The translations under genes were made by a program, and so were the position numbers. A model generated the notes under the pieces. The model had not been told where the DNA came from, made no database searches, and saw only the letters and a program-made list of their open reading frames with translations. A DNA stretch of 64,000 nt. Origin: Nematostella vectensis. Its lineage: Eukaryota > Cnidaria > Anthozoa > Actiniaria > Edwardsiidae. The first letter of the stretch is position 1, and each line of letters opens with the position of its first letter. Positions 21,401-31,464 of this stretch are shown piece after piece. The stretch covers positions 11,233,040-11,297,039 of the forward strand of contig NC_064042.1 in NCBI RefSeq assembly GCF_932526225.1, in the 5' to 3' direction.

Positions 21401-24400
21401 CGAGTACATCTGCATGGGCGCGGTCACCATCATCTACTGTTAGGTGGGTTAACGCCCAGTGTGTTAATGCGCTTACTCGGTCTACTTTAGATGCTGATGA
21501 ATCGTATCCAAACTAAAGATAAAAATATCAATTTTCAATATACTGATCCATTTAGCGTGCCCTTTCTTTTTCAAGTATACCTCACCCTGGAAAGTGCGTT
21601 ATTTCTTCTACCTCAGTAGTGCGTCAATCCCCTTCCATCCTTACATCCTTAAACACATGGTTCCGCTATAAAAGGGTAAGCTCCTCCCATCCCCGGGCTC
21701 AAAAACAATCAGTTATCAATCAGCCGTCAATAAGTCAACATGTCAAGACAATTGCTCCGAGCGCTTAATTCAAATTTTATATTCTAAACCAAATTATATA
21801 TTATTTCCTAGTCTTGTCCACCTGACTTTTTTCTATTTATAGTAAAATAATGCTATACCAAGCTCTGTGCGCTCTAAAATACGAGCATTTTCACCACGGT
21901 GCGAGAATAATTGCTTCAGATTTTGGATAGCGCAAAAGTTGAAATTTTACACCAAAAATGTGAAGGACAGCAAATCACTATTTATCAATCTCTTTACACA
22001 ACTGTTCTGTTACCAGAACAAAAATTGCTTTCCAACCGACTGAGGACCAGAGATAAGCAATTTTACAGGATACATAACTTGTGACTGCTAGCGTGGCAGT
22101 GTTTTGGTTATAATTGCAAATCGAGCCCGGGGCTGGGAGGAGCTTACCCTTTTATAGCAGAACCTCATGTTTAAACTGCGTCATTCTCTCCTGCACCCTA
22201 CCCACGTAATGTACCATTCCCCCCCGGCCTCTCTATCACTGCAGTTAGTAGTTATAATTTCTACCATTTCCTACCCTGTAGAATGTCATTTCTCCCCTTT
22301 TCCCCTGTTGCGTGTCATTTTTCCCCTAACCTACTCCTATTTTTTGTCATTTCTCTCGGCCTTCCCTTCCCCTGTAGTATGTCATTTCTCTCCTTCCCCA
22401 CCCCTGTTGGTGTGTTATTTATCCCCTTCCCTACCCCTGTAGTGTGTCATTTCTCCCATCCCACCCCTGTATTGTACCATCTATCCTTTCCCAAAAACCT
22501 GTTATGTTTATTTGAACCTTAGACCCTTTTCTCTTCCTGTCTAGTATAACATTTTCCCCTCCCTTTTCTCTATAGTGTACCAATTTTCACTCTCTTTACC
22601 CCTTTGGTGCGTCATTTCTTCCCCTCCCTACCCCTGACAGGACCTTACCCCTCCGGTGTTGAGTGTAATCCCGACCACTACTAAGTGGATCTTGATATCT
22701 CCCACGCTGCCTCCCAGAAAAACTTGACGCGTCTAGAAGTAGAAACGATCAAAAAGATGAAAACAGAAGTTATGGCGACGTTATGACGACAAAGATGACA
22801 AAAGCAAGGGCGTAGCCAGTATTTGATTAAGGGGTGTTGCGCAAACATATATATACCATGGAGGTAATTGTTCCATTCGTTTCTTTTTTGCCGATTTCAG
22901 AAAGGGCTTCGACTTAATCGATCATAAGATATTACTATCTAAGTTATCCTGTTCTGACATGCACTCTAGCTTAGTAAGGTGGGTTGCTGCTTTCCTATTA
23001 GAAAGGTCGCAGTCTGTCCAAATAGGCACGTTTAAATCTCAACCTAAAAAGCTTAATGGGGGCATCCCACAAGGCACAAAATTAGCGCCTATATTATTTG
23101 CTGTAATGGTGAACGAGCTTGTCGACAAATGGAGCTTGAGGGCAAAGTTTGTCGACGACCTTACAGTAATGGAAGTTATTCCCAGGAATTCACCATCAAT
23201 AATGAGGTATATTGTGTCGGATATTCAAGAATTTGCCAGTAATAACAACATGCAACTTAATCCAACGAAATGCAAGGAGATGCGTGTAAGCTTTCTTCAC
23301 TACAATAGCTGCGAGCTACAACCCATTGCCACCGGTGGCACCTATATTGAGGAAGTGACATCATTTAAGCTACTCGGCGTGCACATTTCCAACGATCTGA
23401 CATGGGCTGCTCACTGCGAGTATGTAGTGAAGAAAGCTAACAGGCGCCTTTACGCAATAAGGCAACTCAAGAAGAGTCGTGTCCCACAAGGGGACCTTGT
23501 TAGCATTTACTGCTGTCTCGTGCGCTCTATCCTGGAGTACGCATGCGTAGTCTTTGCCAACCTTCCAAAATATTTATCGCAAGATCTGGAGCGGATCCAG
23601 AGGCGCGCTTTGGCTATCATATTCCCATTTATCCCCTATGCGGACGCGCTGGCCAAGGCTGGTATTCCCACCCTTGAGGAGCGCAGGAAAATAGCATGCA
23701 GTAAGTTTATCCGTAAGGTCACTCCTGACAATCCACTCCATCTCCTAATACACAAACGCATAATTAACCAGTCCTCGCACTACAACTTAAGACCTAAAGA
23801 CCATGTCACTCTAGCAACCAAAACCGACAGGTTCGGAAATTTTGTTAGCGTAAAGTTTGCAACCTCAGGCTTGGAGTGAATTATCAATATATCATGTGTA
23901 AATTATAAGTTAATTATATATTTATATGTATGCGTAATTGACCGTCACTGTAATTCAGTCCATGGACTGCGAAAGTGAAAAATAAACTAATTATTATTAT
24001 ATTATTAAACTCTAATACTTGGCGAATTAGCAAAAAGGAAAGACTTTGCTTATGGCGGTGGGTTAGAAACGTGCTTACATGCCTAGCACCCCTTACTTAC
24101 CCCGTACTTACACTAAGAAAGACTGTAGACAAAGCTCTGTCGACAAAGACAAGAAAACCATAATGGCCTTATCTCTATTTTATCCTCCTTATTTAAAGCC
24201 GCATTGTCACCAGTTTACTTCCGGAGGGCAGACGGAAACCTCAACCTGACAAAAATAATTTATTAGAATCCGCGCTTCTCACAGGCCATCTGTTCTAAAT
24301 TATCAATCTCATCTTCAAAGAAACTTCCAATAGACACACTGCTTTCACAATTTTGAAATATTTTTTCGCGTTTTCCGTTAAAAATAATCGGAGACTGTTA

Positions 24401-27400
24401 CGCAATCGACCGGAAGTAAACTGATAATGCGGCTTTAAATAATTGAATCTATTCTAGCTTTGCGCTAATGTCTAGGTGGTGGCGACAGGTCTAAAAACGT
24501 TGCAGATGGCCATGGATTCGCAAGGATCGAACTACTTACTACATGAGCTATCATTAGCAAGTAGTTCGTCGTTTCTTCCCCGTATTTCTCTGTTATGAAA
24601 CTGTCGGCAATCATGTGCGTCTCTAGGTATTTAACCCCGCTTCTTTTCGCCAGCGGTCTTGCTGAAAGCTTCTGTTCCTCTTTATCAAACTTGTGTTTGA
24701 CTGCAAGAAAAAGATAAAACAGGTATTATTAACCTTTGGTACTGTCATTTTCTTTACGCGCTTAGCAAGGATTTCAGAGGCGTCCTGGCGATGGCAAAGA
24801 CCGCTTTTTGGTGGTTGCGCCCACCCCTAGCTAAGCCTGTTTTTGCTCAGTGTCCTTAGGCGTGTTCTCATTCGTATTTATTTTTTTCTTTAAAATACAT
24901 TATTTTTATGAAAAGTAAAACTCTTAAATCTATATTTTCTCATATCTTTTTGCATGTTGAATTTCATTTCACCAGCTCCCTATTTCCTAATATTTTTAAT
25001 TTCTTTCCTGAATAAAAATATAGAAATGACATATGAAGCCCCTATTTGCTTATATTGTGCCAGCGCGTCCCTATTTCTCTAACGTTTACCAATTTTCTCG
25101 GTGTCGTAGTCGTACATGACGTCATCAACAGATCGCCTGTGGATCAAATGAGGCTGGGCCCCGCCATCTTTCCCATAGTACTTTGCAAGGTGATCGGGCA
25201 GTGGTTGAATAAATAATGAGTCCCATGGAGTGCTGATCAATCCGGCCTAAAGAAAAATCCCGGTTACAAATGAAGGGCACATGAGAGGCGCACCTCTTCG
25301 ACCACCCAAAAGTTGTATTTGCCTGCATATCAATCAATGGCTGTCGTTTTTCTAAATGGTCTAAAAGAGCCTGGGGCGAGCGCGTGGGAGACCTGTGATA
25401 TTCTAAAACGATAGGGACTAGGCTCCATTTCCAAGATGGCTGCCAGCAAAATCGTAGTAAACACGAATTCCTGCAAGTTTACGTGAAAATTCTCGACTTA
25501 CAAAGTTCCAGAGCGATAAAAAAGCAAAAAATTGATTGAAGCGGGACTCCCAAATATGGTATGTAGTGCCTAATAAGGAAATGACCGAGCGAGCTAGAAA
25601 AACGACAGTTTTAAAAACAAGATTGACTGATACGTAAATCATACAGTCAGTCGATTTTGGCAAAAATGTATTATTTGATCATGTCTCAAAGATATATTCA
25701 AAAGTATTTTAGATTTTTTTTTTTAGAGAAATAGGGTTTTCTTCATATACATACATACACAATTTCATTTCAATTCAAATCAGAACAGAACAGAGTGGCT
25801 ATAAACTTTAAGGGGACAGCCTCATGGTACTTTTAATTGTCTTTTTGAACTTTAAGCTGTCAATGCCTTGTAAAAATAATATACAATATTTTATTGAAAA
25901 CTATGTTTATTGACAGTTTTTGGTCATTTCTTTTGAAGTCTCCACATGTACCAAAGGCTCAAAAGGCAATATTAGAATTTGACTGAAATTCATTGTGTCC
26001 GGGCCGGAGAGCTATTGCAAGGCTTTTAACATGACACTGCCCCTTTAAGTTTTAGCCTCAATATCTGTACGCAAATTCTTTAGTACTTGGACGCGCTTTG
26101 TTTTCAGACATATTCAGGAGGTAACTTGCTGCTAATGTGAGCGCAGTACCATTCCCAGCTGTACCAGAAATCATAGAGGACACATACAGGCTTCACTTAC
26201 CAGTCCACTATCGCTCCTAAGCGCCACCATGGAGTCTGGGTGCGAGGTCACGTGACCACTGTAGTACTCAGCCTCTCTCGGTACAGCACTGCTGGTCTTG
26301 CTTCCATCCTTGTGCACGGTGTGTACACGTGCTCGCTCGGACAAGAGGCCGTCACTCTTGGCGACTTTCAGGTGAAGGTCTTTCCCCATTGCTCGAAACT
26401 TGAAGTAATGAAAGTCGGGTTCTTCGGACCCAGTACTTCTCCGCTTCCTCGATTCTAAGTGTGGGCGGAGGTTGTGACTCAGAAATTCCCCGGATTCATC
26501 GGATTGGAATGGATGGACGATATCGTAGGATGGAACTGCGGATTGAGAAACGTAGGGTATATCAAAGTTAACGAAATTATAATTTGAGGTCCTCAATGGT
26601 TATTATGGAAACAGGGTTTCTCATCTTTTAGAAAGGGAAGATGAGATTTGAGATCAAGAACGGGAAAAAGAAAGGAAACGCGATATATTGGGTAACAAAA
26701 GCAATAATTTCTATTTGTTTGACTGTTGTTATTTATGCTATCTGTGATGAGTTTAGTCTATTCATAGATATTTCAAGTAAAGGTTAGAGTCTTGTCAAGT
26801 GCTTCTGACCTTTAGAATGCGATTCTACACCAAAGAATCTTTTGAGCTCAGCTGTCTTCATACGTTGATGTAACTGGATACTCTGCGAGCACGTGATTAA
26901 CTTTAGTAACCAATAAGAGGGTGGACAATCGTAAGCTATTACTTTGAATTTTTCCGAAACCCTTGAACTGAACCAATGCATCACTTCTTTGACAGCCGCT
27001 TTTGATGCCAGCGAAAATCAAATATTTGTAATTTGTCATTAGGCAGCTGGATGAAGACATTTCTAAACAGACCGATAATGAAAGACTTCAATGATACGTT
27101 CCATAATGCAAATAATTTATGGTATTTGTTACTATTGATAAGGTCATACCCATACAAGTTTTGGGGGAAATGGACTCCAGGGGTTTGGCTCAGTGACTGA
27201 GAGAAAGGGGCAATTTTTTTTGTTGCATATGGCTTTCTGGCAGCCCAAAGGGGGGGGGGGGGGGGGTTAAATCCCCTAAACTCTCCCCCTTCTCCGCTAC
27301 TGGAGTTGTCCTTTTTGAACAGCATAAACAAAGTTTGGATGGGATTAACACGCGACATACGACATTGATTTACCGACTACCGAAAACAAATAAAAAACGT

Positions 27401-27848
27401 GGAAAACGTTTTCCGCTAAACAATTATTTGCTGACTAAAGTGTTTAACACTCTTTTACTTTAATATACTACTGATTACCTAAGAATGACTGAAATTTTAA
27501 GGGACCATTGACATCCCCATTCCCCTAACTAGAAAAGCGGGGACTTTCACAAATTTAAATTTGATGAAACTTTATCTAAAAAGTACATTTTTAACGTTCA
27601 AGCTGTTACCTTGCTTCGCGCCTGAACGTGTAGACATAAGAAACCTGAAAAATGGCGGGGGAAAATAAGATAGAATTTTGTCGCATATGAATGAGGAATC
27701 ATACCCTGGTTCCAGAGACTCGAAAGTCTCTCTATTTAGTGGCCAGCGAGCTGGCGTTCGAGGCTCTGGAACCAAGGTCGAGAAATCACGGAATTACATT
27801 TACACTTATTTACGCACCTGTGATAAAAAAGATAAAAAAAGCAGTCAT
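6288..27848 (-). CDS. ADAMTS-family secreted metalloprotease, multi-exon
   Basis: Exons were placed by matching splice phases: 27848-27818, 27644-27610, 26882-26810, 26535-26201, 25246-25090, 24700-24540, about 22706-22649, 21512-21391, 21274-21261, 20638-20536, 20134-20003, 19441-19288, 18922-18827, 18625-18483, 18026-17878, 17690-17657, 16376-16259, 15894-15802, 14964-14867, 13932-13803, 13349-13226, 12774-12558, 12154-11917, 11092-10969, 10288-10075, 9499-9286, 8867-8744, 8095-7882, 7311-7039, 6473-6288. The product is at least about 1,385 residues: signal peptide, prodomain, reprolysin zinc domain, disintegrin-like domain, TSR, Cys-rich/spacer, nine more TSRs and a WSC-like tail. Family members are secreted and cleave extracellular-matrix proteins. 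Three joints are incomplete: before 22706, between 17657 and 16376, and between 15802 and 14964, where one short exon each is probably missed. The specific ADAMTS subtype is not assignable. Confidence 0.9.
6564..6854. mobile_element. MITE family A, full copy
   Basis: About 291 bp with terminal inverted repeats: CATATCAGTCAA and CTGTCGTTTTTCTAG at the left, with the complement (TTTAGAAAAACGACAG, TTGATTGATATG) at the right. The interior carries CCATCTTGGAAATGGAGCC and CATACCATATTTGGGAGTCC. Other copies are at 25325-25634, 15067-15575 (interrupted) and 6090-6263 (partial), with a remnant at about 35290-35410. It has no coding capacity and lies in the last ADAMTS intron. Confidence 0.9.
7039..8867 (-). 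CDS. ADAMTS TSR module 1 (A-B-C) joined to WSC-like domain
   Basis: Exon 8867-8744 finishes TSR A ([16 protein letters not shown]). Exon 8095-7882 is TSR B. Exon 7311-7039 is TSR C ([16 protein letters not shown]) but, where modules 2 and 3 continue into another TSR, it runs into [19 protein letters not shown] and TIAECEKM, the start of the C-terminal domain. The switch comes directly after DVEC, so the array ends here by fusion to a different domain inside one exon. Confidence 0.88.
9286..11092 (-). CDS. ADAMTS TSR module 2 (A-B-C), start of module 1
   Basis: Exon 11092-10969 is the back half of TSR A ([16 protein letters not shown]). Exon 10288-10075 is TSR B ([19 protein letters not shown]). 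Exon 9499-9286 is TSR C ([16 protein letters not shown]) plus the front of the next A repeat ([15 protein letters not shown]). Lengths of 124, 214 and 214 nt keep all phases. The B exon is almost base-identical to that of module 1. Confidence 0.9.
11157..11378. repeat. ~215-bp direct repeat, first copy
   Basis: It is nearly identical to 12180-12388, starting ATCATGCGGCCTCCATCGAT and running through GGGAACTCTTT and the left end of a CAGAGCCGTAG transposon into a G run. The copies flank the segment that carries exon 12154-11917 and the element at 11443-11907. This copy has an extra GCGATTAG near 11280. The right half of the transposon is missing here. Confidence 0.88.
11443..11907. mobile_element. 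MITE with ~40-bp terminal inverted repeats next to a splice donor
   Basis: The left end (CCCGTTTCTCGAAAC then CCGAGAATTCTCGGGCCCGA) is the reverse complement of the right end at about 11863-11903, with few mismatches. The right end stops within about ten bases of the GTAAGAGC donor of exon 12154-11917. The 9-mer GCAGCTCTT occurs just outside both ends (about 11427 and 11905) and could be a target duplication, though the left one is eight bases from the repeat. Confidence 0.82.
11917..12774 (-). CDS. ADAMTS TSR module 3 repeats B and C, start of module 2
   Basis: Exon 12774-12558 encodes TSR B ([19 protein letters not shown] to NKVNCPPEW) and the opening SDWSA of TSR C. Exon 12154-11917 encodes the rest of TSR C ([16 protein letters not shown]) and the front half of the next A repeat ([15 protein letters not shown]). 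It is 24 nt longer than its two paralogues, inserting a few residues after DVVCP. This copy is clearly more diverged than modules 1 and 2. Confidence 0.88.
12180..12388. repeat. ~215-bp direct repeat, second copy
   Basis: Partner of 11157-11378. It lies immediately upstream (on the minus strand) of exon 12154-11917 and includes the left end of the complete transposon at 12350-12518. Confidence 0.88.
12350..12518. mobile_element. Small DNA transposon, CAG...CTG ends, target duplication ACATT
   Basis: A 169-bp element with ends CAGAGCCGTAGTAGG and CCTTGCTACGGCCCTG, flanked by ACATT at 12345-12349 and 12519-12523. The interior has a G run and the phrase GGGGCACATGCCCC. Related ends occur at 34497 and 36795. 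It is non-coding and non-autonomous. Confidence 0.88.
13226..13932 (-). CDS. ADAMTS TSR module 3, repeat A
   Basis: Exon 13932-13803 ends with the front half of a TSR ([15 protein letters not shown]). Exon 13349-13226 supplies the back half ([16 protein letters not shown] to CETATC). The intron falls after the CGRG turn in phase 1, and the same split is used in the A repeats of the other two modules. This is the first TSR after the spacer. Confidence 0.88.
14588..14866. repeat. 22/44-bp minisatellite ending in a splice donor
   Basis: About twelve 22-bp units alternate between a CTGTGGTACATGTCCGGGAT type and a CTGTGGTATATTTACGGGAT type, giving a 44-bp higher-order period. The last unit reads CTGTGGTACACTTACC, and its CACTTAC is the minus-strand donor GTAAGTG of spacer exon 14964-14867. 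The array therefore begins inside the splice donor. Confidence 0.9.
14867..18922 (-). CDS. ADAMTS exons: central TSR, Cys-rich region and spacer
   Basis: Exon 18922-18827 reads [15 protein letters not shown] and ends YCGERK. Exon 18625-18483 begins WCIAGEC and then gives the central TSR ([17 protein letters not shown]). Exon 18026-17878 finishes that TSR (RGCNSAPC) and starts the Cys-rich region ([12 protein letters not shown]). A 34-nt exon at 17690-17657 reads [11 protein letters not shown]. Exon 16376-16259 has [14 protein letters not shown], the standard Cys-rich/spacer junction, and seems to use a GC donor (ACAG/GCAAGG). Exon 15894-15802 gives the spacer [20 protein letters not shown], and exon 14964-14867 reads [14 protein letters not shown] cysteine-containing exon between 17657 and 16376 was not found. 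Confidence 0.8.
15067..15575. mobile_element. MITE family A copy split by another transposon
   Basis: Positions 15067-15309 match the left part of family A (diverged, ending GACCATTAAACCC), and 15549-15575 supply its right end (ATTGACTGATATG). The 239-bp element at 15310-15548 is nested inside, with AACCC duplicated on both sides. Family A therefore inserted first. Confidence 0.85.
15310..15548. mobile_element. Small DNA transposon, CAGGCCCGTACCC type, target duplication AACCC
   Basis: The ends are CAGGCCCGTACCCAGG and CTTACGGGCCTG. AACCC is present at 15305-15309 and 15549-15553. The interior has G and C homopolymers and a CA microsatellite. The same family is at 44952-45318. Confidence 0.92.
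17262..17590. repeat. Degenerate ~55-60-bp tandem repeat
   Basis: About five units share CTTGACCAGCACCCTCCCCT or variants and a CACCTGGCACACTCC or CACCTTGCACA phrase. It lies in the ADAMTS intron where a Cys-rich exon is expected, and may help to hide it. Confidence 0.75.
17847..17872. repeat. Poly-A tract next to a splice donor
   Basis: A run of about 26 A starts immediately beside the GTGAGT donor of exon 18026-17878, so on the minus strand the intron begins GTGAGT followed by a long T run. Confidence 0.85.
19288..24700 (-). CDS. ADAMTS exons: catalytic and disintegrin-like domains
   Basis: Exon 24700-24540 carries a furin-like LAKRS site and the start of the catalytic domain, [14 protein letters not shown]. 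Exon about 22706-22649 reads [19 protein letters not shown]. Exon 21512-21391 ends VLVLMS. A 14-nt microexon (21274-21261) joins it in phase to 20638-20536, which ends HEIAHS. Exon 20134-20003 continues LGVGHDG and has the Met-turn region FIMSHA, so the zinc signature HExxHxxGxxHD is complete and split by an intron. Exon 19441-19288 is disintegrin-like, with [17 protein letters not shown]. All catalytic residues are present, so an active protease is expected. The acceptor of the 22.7-kb exon is uncertain: its phase does not fit the previous donor, so a small exon is probably missed. Confidence 0.88.
19480..19870. repeat. Dispersed repeat in ADAMTS intron
   Basis: It contains a duplicated TTTTAGGGTATAATT, G runs and GACCACACCCAAAGTGCTAT, shared with the repeat at 61860-62200. 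It is flanked by G-rich (19485) and C-rich (19845) ends, suggesting an old DNA element. No clear inverted termini were identified. Confidence 0.6.
20215..20525. repeat. (ATG/GAC)n trinucleotide microsatellite
   Basis: Imperfect GAT/ATG/ACG triplets make up nearly all of this ADAMTS intron segment. The Met-, His- and Asp-rich open frames here are products of the repeat, not genes. Confidence 0.92.
22190..22640. repeat. Degenerate pyrimidine-rich tandem repeat
   Basis: Repeated units of about 35-40 bp of the form CCCCTGTAGTGTGTCATTTC fill the ADAMTS intron between exons 22706-22649 and 21512-21391. Confidence 0.7.
22885..24005 (+). mobile_element. 5'-truncated LINE with reverse transcriptase C-terminal half
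   Basis: The frame opens at about 22896 with [14 protein letters not shown] (RT palm motif A) and continues through [19 protein letters not shown] and the catalytic FVDDLTV to a stop at 23879. After it come [11 protein letters not shown] and the C-terminal region of CR1/L2/Rex-like non-LTR elements. The endonuclease and N-terminal RT are absent, and the 3' end has an (ATT)n-like tail near 23990-24005. This is what truncated target-primed insertion leaves. It lies antisense in an ADAMTS intron. The open frame is unbroken, so the insertion is not very old. Confidence 0.9.
24193..24438. mobile_element. TTAA-flanked MITE
   Basis: A 246-bp element with inverted ends AGCCGCATTGTCACCAG and its near-complement CTGATAATGCGGCT, flanked by TTAA on both sides. 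TTAA duplication is typical of piggyBac and Kolobok elements; the superfamily is inferred. A second copy is at 41590-41843. This one is in an ADAMTS intron. Confidence 0.88.
25090..27848 (-). CDS. ADAMTS exons 1-5: signal peptide and prodomain
   Basis: Exon 1 (31 nt) starts at ATG 27846-27848 in context CACCATGA and reads [10 protein letters not shown]. Exon 2 adds [11 protein letters not shown], so a signal peptide probably ends near VQA. Exon 3 gives [15 protein letters not shown] and joins exon 4 (26535-26201) as [11 protein letters not shown]. Exon 4 is a typical M12B propeptide with [19 protein letters not shown] and [17 protein letters not shown]. Exon 5 continues [17 protein letters not shown] basic SRKRRS site in exon 4 may be a furin cleavage point. 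All junction phases agree. An upstream promoter must lie right of 27.85 kb. Confidence 0.88.
25325..25634. mobile_element. MITE family A, full copy (inverted)
   Basis: Reverse orientation relative to 6564-6854. Ends are CATATCAATCAATGG and TTGACTGATACG. It shares the interior phrases CCATTTCCAAGATGGCTG and GGACTCCCAAATATGGTATG. It lies in the ADAMTS intron between the prodomain exons. Confidence 0.9.
25640..26200. other. ADAMTS intron without recognised features
   Basis: AT-rich intron between exons 26535-26201 and 25246-25090. No repeats or coding segments were recognised beyond the family A MITE. Confidence 0.4.
27225..27310. mobile_element. Remnant of a GC-tailed small DNA transposon
   Basis: The phrase GGCTTTCTGGCAGCC, a G run, CCCCTAAACTCTCCCCC and CTCCGCTACTGG resemble the right half of the element at 37813-37934 (GGATTTCTGGCAGC to GATCCGCTACTAG). 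The left end is not recognisable. Confidence 0.6.
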
Positions 27849-27899
27849 GGTGCCACTCATATATGCTTCTTCTGCTGAAATAAGATGGATGGTATGACA

Positions 27900-29867
27900 A
27901 AATGGGTAACAGTTGATTGATGCCATGACCAAATGTGTTACAGTTAATATCATTCATATCGAGAAAGATTCCTGCAGACTCACGCGGCTTGGACACCCAA
28001 AATATCAATGTGAAGCTATGAATAAAATGCACAACGGATCGCTAAGCTTTACTGTACTTTTCAATGTTCTGCGAACTATCGTCGACAATTTCCAACGGCT
28101 AAATCGCTTCTGGCTTTTGTCATTTAAAATATTTGAAGCGGCTTCATTGGCCAGCACTCAAATGGTTTCAAACTACGCCACCTTTCCACAATGCGCTGAC
28201 CAATCAAAAAGCACCAAATGTGATTCTGTTGGTTTGAGTGGGAAGCTAGAAAGCCGTTTAGAGCTGTTTAGCATTTGGAAATCGTGGACGAAAAAGTAAA
28301 AGACCAGTAAAAATCGCAGTAAAAAGGCAAATCAGGCAGCCATTTTATGCTTCATCTCAACTAGGATTCGCAAAAAGCATCAATTTTAGTCGACTATAAA
28401 CCCAAGCGAGACAATAATGGACTTGTTTTGTTATATATTTGATAGATGTCAAGCACCAATCAAACTAATCATTATGTGTGAAAATAGAGAAGTAAATAAT
28501 ACAAACTGAAAAGAATGGAAATAAAAGAATGGTAAAAAGGGAAAATATCGAACGCAGCAAAAATCCAACACGTTCTTAGAAATTAAAGTAAAGGTTTACC
28601 TTAAAGAAGAGCACCTTTTCACCAAGACGCGACAATGTGAAAGAGTCAGAGCAAATCACTTTATATAGTTTTTTTTTTAATGGATAAATATATATCACAC
28701 AATGTTCTGAAAGGAAGCGCACCTTTATGGCTTTTCTTTCTTTCTTTTTAAGGCACAATTAAGAATATTTCATTGAGTGATTATATTATTTGTTTCGAGT
28801 TTACCGCTATACCGCAAGAGTATTCTACGAAATCCCGCTAATGTTTTATCATTAAAGGATAATAATTATGTATACGTGAAATATATCAAGAAATTCCCTT
28901 AGTTTTGACTAGAATATGCAGGCTGGAGGGGGAGGGGGGGGGTTATTGCGATGGGGTTATACGAAAATTCTTTAGATTTCTGCATTGAACCTGGCATTCA
29001 AGGAAGTTTTTTCGTACGAGATTATTTTGCTAAGAGATGAACCTTATTAGAATAACAACAAGGGGATAACAAATTAATGTGGAGCTCAAGGGTTTTGTTT
29101 TGAAGAAAGAAAGTAATACGGGTATATCTTGAGAAAGATTATTTTAACTTAAACTCGCAGTGTTTTTCTTTGTGATGATACAAGTGATAGCAGTCATTCA
29201 ATATTTTGGGACTAAAATTTTAGTATCTGGTGATTTGTTAGTAGCAAAAATACTGCTTTTGCCGTATTGATTTTTCTATTGAGAGTTTTTCTATTTAGAG
29301 AGTTGTTTTGATTTGTGATTTGGATATTAGAAAATATTGAATTTTTAATTTTTTATATTTAGATTATTTTCGAAATTTAATCAAAGTATTTTTTATGCAA
29401 AAAGTATCCATAAGGATGGTCTTAATATATTATTTTGTGAATTTGCCATGATTTGAGTGTTCACTGTTTTTACCAATCCGTGTTAAAAGTTAAACATTCA
29501 TGTTGAAACATAATCACAGTATCAAAAAACTATGTCTCTAAGATAGATATTCCTTTGTAAATTGTAAATCGCTTTGTAAATTGCTTGTTTCAAGTACGTT
29601 GAATCGATGCAAAAGGCCTTTCCGCTCGCTACGTGCCAGATGGCACAGCTTAGCTCAAGTTCCCTCTTAGGTTGTCAATACAACAATTGAATCCAACGCC
29701 AGTGGAAATTCTACTTTGAAATAAGTTGACTTCTAATAACTTGAATCTCTTATGGAAATTAGGGACATGGGGGGATAAGGGGGTTAAAAGGGTCAATGTT
29801 GTAAAATTTTCTACGATTCGTCGATTGTCCTGAACCTGTCCTAAGCTGCTAAGCGTGACACCCGACG
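27900..29867. other. Upstream region of ADAMTS, no gene recognised
   Basis: This region is 5' of the ADAMTS start codon and should contain its promoter and 5' UTR. I see no specific promoter motif that I would trust. Positions 28050-28175 are a dispersed repeat shared, inverted, with about 5625-5770. The open frame at 27913-28299 (plus) crosses that repeat and resembles no family I know. Confidence 0.4.
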
Positions 29868-30418
29868 CAGTGGCGGATCCAGGGGTGGTGGCGGGGTGAC
29901 ATGTCACCCCCCTTTTGGGCGAAAAAAAAAAAACAGCGTTTAAAAATGAAAAGATAAATCGTTGCAAATTATTATAGCCGAATTGGATTTATCGCGATGC
30001 TATTCACTGGACGGAAATCAAGCAAAGTTCGTGACAGAAAGCCAGGCCACTGCACTAGGCGAAACAAGGCATGCATTTTGAATCAGAATGTTCTGACTGG
30101 CGAAACGGAAAAGCACTTTTCAACAACATTTTTTAACACTAAAAGCTCTAAAATCACCGTGAGACCGGTGAGATCCCCTAATGGATAGCAAAAGCGTAAG
30201 AATTTTATAGCAGTTGGTTGAATTTAATGCTTTTGGGTCTCTACTAATTCAGAACTTTAATAACGCGATTTCCACAAACAGGGGAAATAAATGTATTCTC
30301 AAATTTTTTTCGAAAGATTTTGTAACATTAAATATATATTCCTTAAAATCTGAAAAAAAAATCGAGACAGCCTGTCAAAAAAGTCTCCGCCCTTTTCTAA
30401 ATCCTAGATCCGCCACTG
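29868..30418. mobile_element. Non-autonomous DNA transposon, CAGTGGCGGATCC ends
   Basis: The ends are CAGTGGCGGATCCAGG and CCTAGATCCGCCACTG, inverted, about 551 bp apart. Flanks read CGACG on the left and CTGACG on the right, so a target duplication is only approximate. The interior has short open frames without known similarity. It probably belongs with the CAG...CTG elements elsewhere in the window. Confidence 0.85.
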
Positions 30419-30504
30419 CTGACGTGGGAAGTTTCGATATCATATCAATGAATTAAGATCATTAAGCCATGGACCTATATGCTGCCCAGTTTTCGATCGC
30501 AAAT

Positions 30505-30668
30505 GATCGATAAAGGAGGTTGAGATGGCGTACTCTATATTCATGATCGATAAAGGAGGTTGAGATGGCGTACTCTATATTCATGACCGATAAAGGAGGT
30601 TGAGATGGCGTACTCTATATTCATGATCGATAAAGGAGGTTGAGATGGCGTACTCTATATTCATGATC
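30505..30668. repeat. 40-bp minisatellite, four copies
   Basis: Units begin at 30505, 30545, 30585 and 30625 with GATCGATAAAGGAGGTTGAG (one copy has GACC). They are otherwise identical, which suggests recent expansion. Confidence 0.95.
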
Positions 30669-31460
30669 GTAACCGGCTTATAGGATGTTTGCTTTTCAAT
30701 TCAAACAGTCTGGTCCGATTTGCTTGTAAGATCTTTTATTGCCGCAACTTCTACAGATCTTTTATTGCCGAACTTCTACTTGAATGTTATTGAAATTCAG
30801 TCTATCCTACAACAAAAACGTGTCCACTCCATAACTTAGTATAACATGATCTATGGTGAATTATCAAAAGCGATATGATATTTTAATATTCCTAATAGCA
30901 AAGACCATAATATGCATAATGTCCCCCTAGTCGGAGCCTTTGGAAAGGACCCGTTGACTGGCACTCGAATATGAAAAGCTCGTCGCAAGATCTAACAAAA
31001 ATGACCTCCGCTTAAGATTGAAAAGCTAAGTTTGGAGCCAATGTCATAGTAAAGAATCACAAGTATGGAAGCGTTTTTTTTTTCTTATAAGCGATAAAAT
31101 CGACCTAAACACAATAGCGCAGAATGAGGCAGACAACACGATTGATTTAAAAACGAGCTTTGTATTCTAGAACCCAACAATATTTTTATTTCAGAAGGAA
31201 TTCGTTCGGCATTGAATCATCCTCATTCGCTCTATTTTTAGAGCAATTTTATTTTTTTTTATTACAAAATGGGAAAATTGACGCGCCCACAAAACCTAGA
31301 CGTTTATCTCTTTTATCATATTATCAATGGACATATGGAATGATGATAACAAAAAGTATCACAGTGTTCCTTTTTAAAAAGAGTTTGTTTTGTTCAGTTT
31401 CTTTATACAAGGTAAAAAAGATAAAGAAGCAGCGAATTAAAGTTTCAACAAGCCATACAA
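30669..31460. other. Non-coding DNA without recognised genes
   Basis: AT-rich. Contains a short direct repeat AGATCTTTTATTGCCG near 30730-30770. Nothing else is recognised. Confidence 0.4.
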
Positions 31461-31464
31461 CAAT

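Noticed and set aside
27913-28299. 128-residue open frame on the plus strand upstream of ADAMTS
   Set aside because: It crosses a dispersed repeat also found near 5.7 kb and resembles no known protein.
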